From the NCBI RefSeq assembly GCF_954871325.1, contig NC_088777.1, forward strand, positions 9,215,366 to 9,279,365: a DNA stretch of 64,000 nt, in the 5' to 3' direction. Every line of letters starts with the position of its first letter. Position 1 is the first letter of the stretch. The stretch is from Gordionus sp. m RMFG-2023. Its lineage: Eukaryota; Nematomorpha; Gordioida; Chordodea; Parachordodidae. This document shows, in pieces, positions 25,901-39,647 of this stretch. The translations under genes were made by a program, and so were the position numbers. The notes under the pieces are model-generated. The model ran no database searches and had not been told where the DNA came from. It worked only from the letters and a program-made list of their open reading frames with translations.

Positions 25901-27908
25901 TAGGCTGTTGGAGTTATGTTGAAATATTAGCTCTATAGTGTGCTTTCTGAATAATTTTATATATATTATATCTTGATTATTGTTTTTTTAAATTAGATAC
26001 AGAATTGAATGATACAATTGATAGGAGTAAAACAGTGCAGACCAAGGTCTCCGCATTTTGTGAAAAGAGTTATTTTTAACCATGTTTTCTGACAAAAAAT
26101 TTTTTAGAAAATATACTCCAATATGGATTTGATTTTTAATTTCTTAATTTTGAAGAATATCTGGAAATAGGAATGATTCCTGATGATTTAAAGAATTTTG
26201 GAGATATTTAATAATTTTTTAGCATATAATAGGCCTAATCTTATTGGTAACAGGATATATATTTCGCCTTTGTCCTATTAGTAAATAGGTCTAGGATGAA
26301 AGAAGAGTATTTAGTTCTTGAATAAATTTGACAATTTTTATTATTTTATAAGTTTAGCTATGATAATATCGAGGATTTTATTCATTTCGTTTATGTGGCC
26401 TGAAAGTTAAGCTACACCCAAATACCAAACGTTCAAGTTAGGTTACATTTTAATATTCTGTATTATATTTATTGCTAAACAAAACAAAAGTCCTAGAGGA
26501 TCGCCATGCTGGAGTCTCGCGCTGACAAAATTATGCATTTTTTTTGTAACGAAGTATTGGTGGTGTTCCATTTCTAGATTATATGTATATATTGGATTCT
26601 GGATACTTTTCAGGAAAACTGTTATTTGTTATGTCAAGCTTGATTAATAAATCATCTCATGGCAGATTCTCTAGAGTGATTCCAGCTGCATGGCTTGCAG
26701 TTTCTCACCCCCCTTAAATCTCCTCACCCAATTCCTAATTGGTTGGTTCCTAAAATATCAGATAAGGAATTTTTATTACAAATTATTTAAGAGGTAATCC
26801 TTCTGAATAAACCCCCTATAGATGGGCCAAATGCCCCTGATTTGGTTTATTTTTTTTCGCATAATATGACACCCGGCATTTGCTCCTTTGATGGACAGTA
26901 TTCAGAAAAATTGAATCGAACTGGAGCTCAATTCAATGGTATAGTTTTTTTGGCTTTCATGCGAACTACTCAATTTTCCCTCTTGTTAATTACTGTTATA
27001 AAAAATTTGGGCACATTCCTTTTGTTTCTGGAAATCTAAGAGCTTCTATTACACAAAAACCTCGGATTTGGAGTGCTCTAATTGCCATTTGAGGAAAAAT
27101 GAATAATTAAGTTAACTATATGTTATGACGATTATACTTTTATTTTAATTATTTTACATAAATACAAATATTTGTTAAATATCAGTATATTTTATTTAAC
27201 TGTAGTTGAGAATTTTCTTTTTGTCTGTAGAAATCCCTGAATATAGCCTCTTCATGATATATTATTTTAAAGTTAACATTTTAAATCTACTTTTTGAATT
27301 TTATATTATTCTTTAAAAAAATGCATTTAAAGCCACACGGAGAAACATGGGTGCGATTGTTGCTTGAAATATCCGGAAATTAGAAAAATCTTAAATTTGA
27401 GTTATTTTGAGCAACCTAGCGATACCGAATGTATGAATCGTATGATATTAGATCAAAAGAAGGAAAAAAAAGAAAACGAAACTTCTAGATTAAGTTTTTA
27501 AAAAAATATATATATAATGAATATTTCATCAATCTAAAAAAAATATATATAAAATCAAAGATTTTGAGATATAAAACGCGTAAATTGAGTTCGATGAGAA
27601 AGAATAGAAATGACGAAAAAACAAGAAGATAATAATTGAATAAAATTCGATTGAAAAAAAGAAATAAAAAGATGAACAATAGTATATACGAGAAGATTTC
27701 ATTCCTATCAAAATATTCTATCTTTTTTTTCTTTTTAGTTTTAAAAATATGTCTAAAAATATTTTTTGCTTGAAAAATAAATATATATCCTATTTTTACA
27801 GATGCTACACTTAACGATACCAAGCGAGGAAGCAAAATCAGAAGATACAGCGATATAGTGGAAGATATATTAGCACGACACATCAAAAATAGGCATAAAA
27901 GTGGATAA
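16921..27908 (+). CDS. Coiled-coil, proline-rich protein of unknown family (about 941 aa)
   Basis: Eleven plus-strand exons join in phase: 16921-17213, 17250-17340, 19620-19719, 20094-20196, 21022-21104, 21513-21663, 21877-22630, 22942-23229, 24135-24829, 27333-27493 and 27802-27908 (stop TAA). The product starts MDSLIDYKQTNS with imperfect DYKQ repeats. Helical charged segments follow (for example ETAKREIELLKTKNTSVLAE and ELSTRYKTLKSYLNNM) that should form coiled coils. Exon 7 is Ser/Asn/Pro-rich; exon 9 has SGYHSDSF, a PPPPPP tract and SFPxSP-like stretches. The C-terminus has a Cys/His cluster, HTEKHGCDCCLKYPEIRKIL, and a basic tail. Predicted to be a cytoplasmic scaffold or centrosome-type protein by architecture only; I recognise no named family. 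The junction 21104/21513 needs a GA donor; all others are GT-AG. The last two exons could belong to another gene, since exon 9 also reads to a TAA at 24831, but the phase fits exactly. Confidence 0.7.
17736..17888. mobile_element. Decayed end of GC-rich hAT element
   Basis: Read on the minus strand from 17888, the sequence TGATCTATATTAGGCCTAAT, followed by CAAGCCTGGCC, closely follows the left end of the hAT element at 29903 (TGATCTGCATCGGGCCTAAT). Only one end is clear. It lies in intron 2 of the coiled-coil gene. Confidence 0.45.
18741..18960. mobile_element. Decayed GC-rich hAT element
   Basis: Clusters such as CCAGCCAAG, CAGGCCCAGCCC, GGCCTGGCCAGG and GGCCTAGCCCGG sit in AT-rich DNA. The right edge, inverted, reads TAGATATGCAGTTTTAA, similar to the TAGAGATTTGCA-type end of the 29903-30353 element. 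Borders are approximate. It is in intron 2 of the coiled-coil gene. Confidence 0.4.
20421..20587. mobile_element. Palindromic MITE, copy A (AACAGCTGATCGA ends)
   Basis: The element begins AACAGCTGATCGA and ends TCGATCAGCTGTT, with further pairing inward (GAGACCAATATTTATT against AATATTGATCTC), so the whole unit can fold into a long hairpin. A relative with the same core sits at 23747-23975. Copy A lies in intron 4 of the coiled-coil gene. Confidence 0.6.
20729..20830. mobile_element. Left end of GC-rich hAT element
   Basis: The sequence TAGAGGTGGGCTTGGGCC, with GGGTCGGCCCACCC further in, has the usual look of hAT ends of the TAGAGGTGGGC type. No matching right end or target duplication was found, so it is a fragment. 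It lies in intron 4 of the coiled-coil gene. Confidence 0.4.
23747..23975. mobile_element. Palindromic MITE, copy B, flanked by TTAA
   Basis: The arms read AGCTGGATTCATAGTG on the left and, inverted, AGCTGGATTCATAGTG on the right; further in, both arms carry the CAGCTGATCGA-like block shared with copy A. TTAA lies at both edges, which would suit a piggyBac-type target, although a TA target cannot be excluded. No coding capacity. It lies in intron 8 of the coiled-coil gene. Confidence 0.65.
25640..26600 (-). mobile_element. LINE reverse-transcriptase relic
   Basis: On the minus strand at about 26560-26400 a frame reads HGDPLGLLLFCLAINIIQNI, then LNVWYLG and LSGHINEMNKIL. This matches the QGDPLGPLLF and LNVWYLDDGT blocks of non-LTR retrotransposon reverse transcriptases. 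The LNVWYLDD site is altered and the frame carries stops, so the copy is dead. The extent toward 25640 is inferred from a further minus-strand frame that I could not assign. It lies in the 2.5-kb intron 9 of the coiled-coil gene. Confidence 0.55.
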
Positions 27909-28816
27909 ATCGAAGATTTTAATGTTTATATTCTTTAAATTATTTCCAATATTTTTTTTTATATAAACCTAATTTTATTAAAGAATATCTAATCATACTA
28001 ACATCTATATTATAGTAGCCAACAAAATGCAATATATTTATAATTTATTAAATATAAATACTATTTATGAATTCCAGTCCAAGATGCCCCCTTAATGATT
28101 TATTTAAAATTGTGAATAATGATGAACTTTATATATTTTTTATAATGCAATACATTATTTATTTGGTTTTAAATGCGCGTGTGATTATCACTATTTGTGA
28201 AAAAAAAAATATTTACGATTTTATTGTGCTTGATTATTGAATAATGAAACCGTCTTCCAGACATTTATAATTTATTTTATTAGAAAAAGTATAGGATTTC
28301 CTATCTAAATAAAGTTTAATATATTGATGTTGTGTATTTTTATTTCAAAAAATTAATATAAGTAACATTCAAACGTGTAGCCGGCGCGGGTAATAGGGAG
28401 CCCCCAGATCCCGTAGCCAAAAAATTTACATTATTTATTAAATATTTGTCAAGAAACGTAAAGTCTTTCATTTTATTTAGACCATATTAAAGTGTATTTT
28501 AGAATTTAAATCTTAGTATGAAAAATTAATACTTATATATCTTACAAGAAATTCCATGGAAGCATTATATATTTTTCATATTAAAATAACAGAATATTTT
28601 GGGAAAAATACCAATAAATGAGAGAACATTTTCTACATTTCGGAATATAACACCTATCGTAAAAGTACGGAATCAAATAATCGATTGGATAGATTTGCTC
28701 TACTTATAAATAGAGACTTGATCCAGACTACAGCTCAACCTATTGACAAATTGGCGCAATCGCAAAGATGATTAAATTTCCATTTATAATGCTTAATAGT
28801 ATCATTAATGAATGAT
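27909..28816. other. AT-rich interval without a gene
   Basis: I see nothing coding here. There is a short GC-rich patch at about 28378-28425 (TGTAGCCGGCGCGGG). The interval lies between the stop of the coiled-coil gene and a hAT insertion, and must hold the polyadenylation region of that gene. Confidence 0.4.
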
Positions 28817-31298
28817 CAGTGGCCCTTACACTCTCTGAACGAATGAAGCAGAATACCCACCTGAAAAGTACCCCCCCCCCCCCCCGAAAAAATGATAATT
28901 ATTTTATGACCCCATAAATTTCAAAAATAGCATCAATTTTTAATATATAATATAAATAAAATGCAAAAAATATATGCTTTATAAATATTATTTTTAAATT
29001 AATAATTTAGATAAATTAGGGGAAGAGAAAGCGAAAGATTTTATAATTTCATCAATATTTAATAGTTTAAATAAATTTTTTTCCATTGATAATATGGTTA
29101 AATTATTGAGAAATGAATCTTTCATGGTCGAAGTCTTGTTTTAATTAATTTAATTTTACTCATGACTCTTTCGGCAGTACATGAGGTTGTAGGAATGGCT
29201 AATAAATATTTATATAAAATTATTAAATTAGGGAAAGCAGAAAAATTTAAAAGTAGACGATAAGGTAAAATAAATGAATAGTTTTTCCAATCTAAATCGT
29301 AAGTCCCTGAATTATCATATCAGAAGAAGCTAAATAATGTATTGGTAAAAATATTTTAAATAAATAAATTTACAATTCTCAGAATCTGATAAATCTTTAG
29401 ATTCTTGAACCTCTAGGTTATCAGTATTCCCCATTTTGGTCATCTTATATATATTTCTAAACTTCTTCGAAAATTTGACTTGAATTTAAATTGTAAAATT
29501 CACAGATATCCTCGATATCTTCTTTAATAATTGATTTTTCTGCCACATTATTTGGCGTAAAAAATGATGTTTGATGTAAAAATTTCAGCTAATCATCATT
29601 AAATCTTTCGTTAAACTGCAATAATTAAATCGAGTGCAGCATAAAATAACCTATTTTAAAGCTAAAAAAATTCTATAATGGTGAAAGTATGTATACCTTT
29701 CCTTTTTGGATTGTAATGTTTGAAGTCTAGAATTTTCAAAATCAAAGTAGATTCCTTCAAAAAATCTTGTGCCTTTGAAAAAACATCCCAAAATTCAGTG
29801 TTATTATCTATTAGATTAAAAAATAATTAAAACAATAATTTATATTATACTTCTCAAATTAATCAAGCAATCTTTTGCCAATTGAATTTGATTTATTGCA
29901 AATAGTGATCTGCATCGGGCCTAATTTTCCAAGCCCGGCTTGGCCCGAAATTTTTTTTAAAAAAGTTTTACCGGCCCGGCCCGAACCCAAAAGTATTTTT
30001 TTAAAAATTTACCTACCCGGCCTGGCCCAAATTTATTTAAATATATAAATTAATTTTTATAATTACTCAAAATAAAAGACATATGTTATATGTCGTTTAG
30101 TTTCAATAAATAAAATCAAATATTTTTATTTTACATAAAAAATTCAATATAAAATTGATAAATTTAGATATATTTAAAAAAATTTCCAAGGTCCGATCCG
30201 ACCCAGACCGAATTTTTTTTAGAAATATTCGGCCCGGCCCGGCCAGAATCCAATTATTTTAAATAGAGTTAGGCCCGAGCCCGACCCGAAGCCCGTTCGG
30301 GCCGGGCCGGACTCGGGCAGGGTACGGGCCGGGCCTAACTTTGCAAATCTCTAATTGCAAACCCTATATCTGGTTTGCAATTTTGTACAAGCCAAATTTG
30401 TTATCAACAATATTTTATCCAAAACACAAAGTGATAAGATAAAATCAAATGTTTCTATTTTAAAGACTATAACACTAGCCATAGTGGAAGTGGCAGGATC
30501 TTCAGAATCTTTTAAATTTGTTAAAGCTCAAGGCATCATAAAGTAGAAAAAAAATTTACAATAGCTTTATATGACGATAGCCATCTAAATAAAAAAAACA
30601 TTTTAAATCTAAATAAATTAAGGTACTATTACCGAGTGGTATTCTTGATGCGTAGAAATCGTTGCGATTTTTTCAGATCATTACACTGACATTTTTTGAG
30701 TACCTCATATCTTTTTACACCATTAAAATAGATATAAATCTCATCTAGTATCCCTAGAACATGAAGTTCTTTAATTGATTGGCATAATTGAACAATGATT
30801 AAATTTAATCGATGACAATAACACCAAATAAAAGCTGCCTTTAGCGCCTCTGCTCTAATCAAGGCCTTGATTCTTCCACTCATGTTTGAGGCACCATCAT
30901 AACTTTTCCAAACTAGAAATTCAAGGGGGAAATATATCGAGCCAGGTTTGGATATTATATTATGCTTAATATCGAGACTTGTGGTATTTCCCGATCAATA
31001 TATGTCAATCAGACTTTCAACAGGCTTCGACGTCTCACTATTTTCAACATATCTTACTATCAAAGCTATTGCTTCTGATTTCGAAACATCATATGTTTCA
31101 TCAACTATGACGGAAAACCACCTGTTAAATGTAATCTGGTGGGGGGGGGTCTTATTATTACATTTATAAACCAGAAATCACTTGATCATGATGGATGTAA
31201 CAAAACAGTAAAAGAATTAAATAATAAAAAAAAATTTTCACTCAAATTTACTGAAGCAGTTGCTTCGAACCCCCCCCCCCCCGTTGTAGGGGCCACTG
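28817..31298 (-). mobile_element. hAT transposon, copy 2 (DUF4371/ZMYM-like transposase), disrupted
   Basis: The ends are CAGTGGCCCTTACA (28817) and, inverted, CAGTGGCCCCTACA, flanked by a perfect 8-bp duplication TGAATGAT (28809-28816 and 31299-31306). It encodes, on the minus strand, a decayed transposase collinear with copy 1: FNRWFSVIVDETYDVSKSEA, SYDGASNMSGRI, AFIWCYCHRLNLI and YFNGVKRYEVLKKC. Long G/C runs lie inside both ends. The frame is interrupted by stops and by a second element at 29903-30353. The dimerisation region lies toward 28990-29170. Copy 2 is not autonomous; the perfect flanking duplication argues for a moderately recent insertion. Confidence 0.9.
29903..30353. mobile_element. 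GC-rich hAT MITE nested in hAT copy 2
   Basis: The ends are TAGTGATCTGCATCGGGCC and, inverted, TAGAGATTTGCAAAGTTAGG. The insertion is flanked by ATTGCAAA on both sides (29895-29902 and 30354-30361). The interior alternates AT-rich DNA with blocks such as GGCCCGGCCCGAACCC, and has no ORF. The matching position in hAT copy 1 (near 50137) is unoccupied and reads GGGTTCGCAATAAATC, which proves insertion into an existing transposase gene. Confidence 0.9.
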
Positions 31299-31306
31299 TG
31301 AATGAT

Positions 31307-34300
31307 AGTGTCCTGGCTGGATATATTTTTGATAATTATATCTCTTTAGCCTAGGCTAAACAGTTTTTGAACTAGGACACCCTATTTTGGCTAGTTCTTG
31401 AGTGTTTGATGGCATAGCTTACTTTTCGTATTGTTGATTTTTTTAAAGGTTTTCTCATACTTTTTAGGCTTGTTTAGTCGAAGCTACATAGTCGGCTGCT
31501 TAGTAATAAGTCGAACCAGAACACACCTATAGAACATTTTAAGGTTCAAAACTGTTATAATTTATATAATTTTTAGATTTATTATTTTATGTCTGTAAAA
31601 ATATGTACAAGAAAAATACGCCATGTAATTTTTTAAAGAAAAATTCATAATCTCTTTTCTTGTGTATTGAGTGCTACAGTTTACAGAGTGTTTTTTTTGG
31701 AAAACCTCTTTGTTCTTGCATACTCCAACATTGTTTTTAACCAAAGGATCTGCTAGGCTTTTAGCGTTTTTTGGAGGGTTCGGGGTTCAAAAATTTGAAA
31801 TTGTTTTTTTATACATTTTATCACTCAAATCCGGGGTAATATGGGACCGGGGCAGGTTCTAATCTATTTTTGGAAAATCGACCACTATAACATATTTTTG
31901 GACATAATTTACTCTGCAAAACTTTTGAAATAAGGTACAAACCCCTATTTTCCTGGTATAGATATAATTATTTTAATTTGAATTAATAAAAAGAAAAAAA
32001 TATTGTATATAATTATATCAATGATTTCACTCACAAAACTTAAAATAATTAATTTAGGGATATGAAATTGATTGGGATGCGGGATCTCTTAATTTAATTC
32101 ATCTGGAGAACAATTTTTAACGCTAAATCATCTGTTTTGTCCGTAAATGTATTCCAACATGTATAGAGTACCCGCACTGCAGTTTTGCTTAGGACTGTCG
32201 AATTAATTTTTATTTAATATCCGTTTTTATGTAGTTTTTTTCATATTGAAATTTTAAAAAAATACACTAAAATTTATAGTGAAAGTTGTCTGAAATATTT
32301 ATAGCGCAAGGTTAGACATGTTGAAAATACATTTCAGGTGAAATTAGATTTTCCAAATCTGAAAATCGCTTCAGTTAAATGATATAAAATTGAGAGATTA
32401 CGAATCCCAATGTATTCCATATACTAATACAAAATATAGTGAGTGTATTATGACATCTGTAACCAGTTATATTTGCAAAATTTGTTATAAGATATGGATT
32501 ATAGAACTTAAGACCTTGGGTAATTTTTGTTCTGGCCAATACTAAACTAAAATTATTTTCGATAATCATTCATCAATTCTTTTTTTTCTATATAGTAATT
32601 TTGAGTGCTAGGAATGAATCTGAGACAAAATAATTTGAGTTTATTTGTATTACGGAAAATTTTTCCCCAAAGCGTTTAATAAAAGGAATCAATAATTTTA
32701 CAAGCCTTTGTAGGGTAGTTCAATTGGTAACCTTTAGACAATCAAACTTATTTTTAGTATTAGCAACAAAACCTGTCAATTTCTAAGGCTTTTTAAAAGA
32801 ATTTTGCCAAAATTGTTAATTAGGAGTTTAGATATTTGAATTTCATTTTTTTTATAGGGAGGCTTATTTTAAGTTGAAAAGGTTTGAAATCACACCTTAT
32901 AAATTTTTGCTATACCGATTTATTCTGCTTCTTCTAGAAAATAGAATAATTCTCCATTTTACATTTTATATGGAAAGTTATATATTTTGATTTCTCACTT
33001 CCACCCTTACCCCCTTTCTCAAATTATAATTTATAACTCTAGAAATGCAGTTTATATAAATTAATCATTTTTGAAGTTTGAATTTTAAATTTAATTCGTG
33101 AAAATTATAATGATAGGATATGCAATTACCTTAATTGATGAGTGTTTTAAAATGAAAAATTATCATATACCTACTTAACTAACAGAAGATTCAAAATCAG
33201 ACTTGATTGGCAAGCTAATTATAATAAAATTTATATAGAATAAATATTTTACAAATTATTTAACTTACTTCATTACAATATTAATGAATAATAATAAGTA
33301 AAGGTGAGAGGATTTTTGTCTCCGAATCCCCTTAAATAAGAATTAAATTTTATAAAATTTTTTATTTGACTATAAGATAATTAATTTTTCATTTTGAATA
33401 AAATAAGTTAATAATTTACCATCGGGAATTTTATTTACAATATAGTTTTAAAATGCCTAATTAGTGTTAATCTATTGAGCTATTTCTTGTCACATCGTTT
33501 TTTCGTAAATAAGGCTTTTATTCGCATAAGCGTGATAACAGTAAAAAAAACGAATTAAATGGGGGAAAATATCACTTTGGACAATATTCTCAAGTGTATA
33601 TCCATCATATTATGATATAACCTCTGCTTTTTCTTTTTTTTCCTCTAAAATAAAACGGCAATCAGACGATAAAATATAATTTAAAAAAATTATTTCAAAA
33701 CTTTTTTTTCTTCAAAAAATATGATTCTCGCATTTATACATTATGCGTTCAAGTTCGATTTCGAAAATTTCAATAATAAATTTGTTTATTTTTTTTAGAA
33801 AATCCTAGATAGGCCTATAAAATTAGCAATTAATGTAAATTGGCTATGGTAGATACCCATTGAGAAGCCTAAATGACTTTCGCATATTAAGGTGCCTTAC
33901 GCATGCACACTTTTCGTTCATTTAATGTATGTAAGAAATCAGTGTTGGTTAGTAGTAATCTCATTGGTCGAACGACATAATATACAATAACCGTAAACAT
34001 TAAATTACACATTTATTAATTTTTATAACGAACATTACAATTTTTTTAAGGATTTTTTTCAAAATCATGATTATTTAAAAGAAACTTTAATGTTAAAGAT
34101 ACCATGCAAAATCTAATACCCCTTTTGGTGAGTATATTTATTTTATTAGATGGTGTCTCACAACATTTTACCTGTTATTCTTAAAGGTTCCAACAAACAT
34201 GATTTTGACCTGTATTAATAGATGATTTCTGGCATCATTTTAAATAACCTTCTATTAAAGAGAATAAGTCCACTTTTACCGGTCATAACTATACTAATTG

Positions 34301-37300
34301 ATTGCTTAAATTATGCCATTGTTCATTACTCAATGATTGTACACCACCAGGTTATAACGAGATGCCTAATAGGGTTTGATTCTATAATTACTTCTATTTA
34401 TGACATTTATATTGATATTACTAATATTGACTCTTAGCATTTAATTTAATGTTTAATATTACTTTTTTTCACTCACCATTTATGTCCTCGTCATTTTGGA
34501 TTCACCACCATATGTTTCATGGCCATGTGTGAATCACAGCCATTTGCTCTTTTCAACTATTTAGGATTCATAAAAATTTGTAATTCTCGTCATTTGTGAC
34601 AGGCAAGCCAACTAGTATTGTATTATATTCTAGTTACCCTGCAATCACAGTTAGCGTGAATTTGCGGCGAAGTATAAATACACAGCATATATATTTTTAA
34701 TTTTAAAAAAAATGATCTCAAAATTGATATTAAATAAATGTTATGTGTGTATATTAATTTTGGCCTAATATATTGATAATAAATTTTCTTCTTTTTAAAA
34801 AGTGACAATTTATTGAAACTCCCGAGGGAATGCTTTGGCTAAATATACGGTGAGTCTGAATATAAATTTAGCAAAAAAAAGGTAACAAAAAAACAGAAGC
34901 CAAATAAATTCTAAATATACTTATTTACATATATTTACTTTTTTTAAATTTCTAAATTTTTTAAAATTATTAATAAGTTTATTAATATATTTTATTTTTA
35001 AAAAGTCCCAAAAAGCAAGAAAGGTAAAATTTAACTATTCAAATGATAATGATATTAACTTCTTCTAAGCATCTTTCACCCATCTCTCACTCTCGATAAT
35101 AATGATTGGTTGTTTAATAAATAGTAGAGAGAACACCCAATATATAGTAAAAGGTATGAATTCATGTAATTAAAATTAAATTGGATATAATTCTGTTGAT
35201 ACTTAATATTTTTAATTTTATTTAAAATCTTAAGTGAAATCATTTTTTTTAAAATCGAAATAGAAATAATTGTATTTTTTTTGAAGGGTGTTGAGGAGGG
35301 GGGAGGGGTGTGTTGTTGGACAAAATAGTTTATTAGCATAAAGGGATATAAAAACCCTGATAAATTTACGAATTATAATGTAATGTTAGGTGAAATGTTG
35401 TCACTCAAAAACGTCACATTTTATACCTTTTTACCAATAGATAACAAAATTAAATTATAAAAAAAACTAAATGAGAGTTACCCTCCTACCTTATCGATCT
35501 TCTATTATATCAATTTTCAATCACCTATCTAAATTTTAAAAAAATTTAAAACTTAATTATCCAATTTTCTTGAGCTAAATTTGGTTTATTCTTAAAATTA
35601 CATTATTTAATAATAAAAATCATAAATAAAAAATTACATAATAATATTATTTTCCCCAGGTAATAATAACAATATGTTATAATATTTTATATAAGTCAAT
35701 CATTTAAATTTTTTTTTATTATCTTTATAAATGAGAAAGATCATTTAATTACTAAAATCAATATATATAAAATATAGAATGATACATTATCGCGAATAAA
35801 TATAATTTTCCTAAAATGTTTCATATAAATTTTAATTGGGTATCAAGGATGAATACCGGTTTATTATATTATACCTGTCATATTTAATTTATAATTAGTG
35901 TATTTGTATAAAATTTATATTTTAAATGTAAGGTTTAAAGAGAAAAAAAAATTGTAAATTGTTTTCTTAAAAATAAAATCTTTTTTTTTATTATAATCTA
36001 AGCGAGATGGACAGTTGATAAAAATTTATATTAATAATGTGATTGGTAGTAAAAAAATATATAAATAACATATCGATTTTGGAATTGAGCTAAAAATTTC
36101 AGTTCTAAATCTTTTCTTTTTTAAAAAAGAGTGGCTTTGGCTCCTAAAAACTTCTTTTTTTTAATGGTTCTAATACTGATTCTTTAATTTGACGGGTTTC
36201 AGAGGATTCGAAAATTCTCAAATTCTGTCAATATGCATAAAAAAAAGAATTTAAAGAAAAATAATAAACGCTTTAATGAATTTCACAATCTTTTTAAACA
36301 AAATAAATTATGTATTCTATAATTGTAAGCAGTATTTCTGGTTTCTAATTTAAAATGACTTCTGGCTCCAGTTCCTATAAAAAATTTTTTAAGAAGGTGG
36401 TTCCTGTTTAGCTTATATATGAATACAAGAGTCTAAGTCTATTTTATTTTATATTTTTTTCTATTCTTTTCCTTCCTATTCTTCTATTTTATTTTTTTGC
36501 TTTTCTTTCTTACAATTAAAACCTTAAAAGGCTATATATTTGAAATTTTTTAAAATTTTATTTATTAGCGATTTAGAAAATGAAGACGTTAAATAAAAAA
36601 TACGCTTGCAAAAATATTCAAGTGATGCATTATACTATTTAATTTTTATAAATTATTTTTTCCAATCGAGTATATAAGGTACTCAGGTGTTAAAATTAAA
36701 AATATATAAATTTATTTATTTTATCAATTTTTAATTCAATTACATTTTTGTTATGGTGATAATTTATGAAATATATTATTATATAATTAACTTTTAAAAC
36801 TCCAATATTAATAATGATATAATAGTATGAGCGGATAGTTTAAAAAAAAATCTAAATAATGTTATAAAATTAATGCTAGATTGGGTTATTTAAATAAAAT
36901 GGTTAATTAATTTTTTATGTCAATTATTATTATAAAATAATGGGAGAAGAAGGGAATATAGTAAAAATTGGTTTAATTAATGATATATAATTATATTATT
37001 TGTTAGATGAATATTGTGTAGTGGGGATGGATTGATTCGATTCAGAGTCCAATACTTAATAGAACGTCGATTGGAACTAATTTATGAACAGAAACGCATT
37101 TGCTTTATAAGCTAGTGTTGTGTAAATAATTATTATTCAAAAATATGAACAATATTATTTCGACCCAAAATTTAAAAAATTACTAATTGTATTTTTTTTC
37201 TTAATCTTAATTATCCTTTTTATTTTAATTTTTAAATAAAAAGAGGGCACCATGATTTCCTCATATATTTTCTTAAGCATGAGTTCTAGGCTAGAACCTA

Positions 37301-37410
37301 ATATGAGCGCTTTTATTTTAGTTTTGTCATTAACTTTTAAATATTTCTTTAAATTATCGCATACGTTTAATCACTATTATTTATTTTCCCATCCTAGCAT
37401 GATAAGATAT
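31307..37410. other. Gene-poor interval
   Basis: Six kilobases of AT-rich DNA in which I can support no gene. A partial copy of the CCCTGAATTC MITE arm lies at about 34637-34680 (ATCACAGTTAGCGTGAATTT). Open frames near 34222-34437 and 31671-31862 are hydrophobic, lack flanking splice structure or conserved motifs, and are probably chance. Confidence 0.4.
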
Positions 37411-37411
37411 A

Positions 37412-39647
<2,236 letters not shown>

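Noticed and set aside
27485-27886. 133-codon minus-strand frame rich in Phe, Leu and Ile
   Set aside because: It is antisense to AT-rich intron and coding sequence of the coiled-coil gene and has low-complexity content.
32706-32730. TAGTTCAATTGG resembling a tRNA A box
   Set aside because: No B box at the right distance and no cloverleaf could be folded.
34222-34437. 71-codon hydrophobic plus-strand frame
   Set aside because: No splice context, conserved motif or neighbouring exon supports it.
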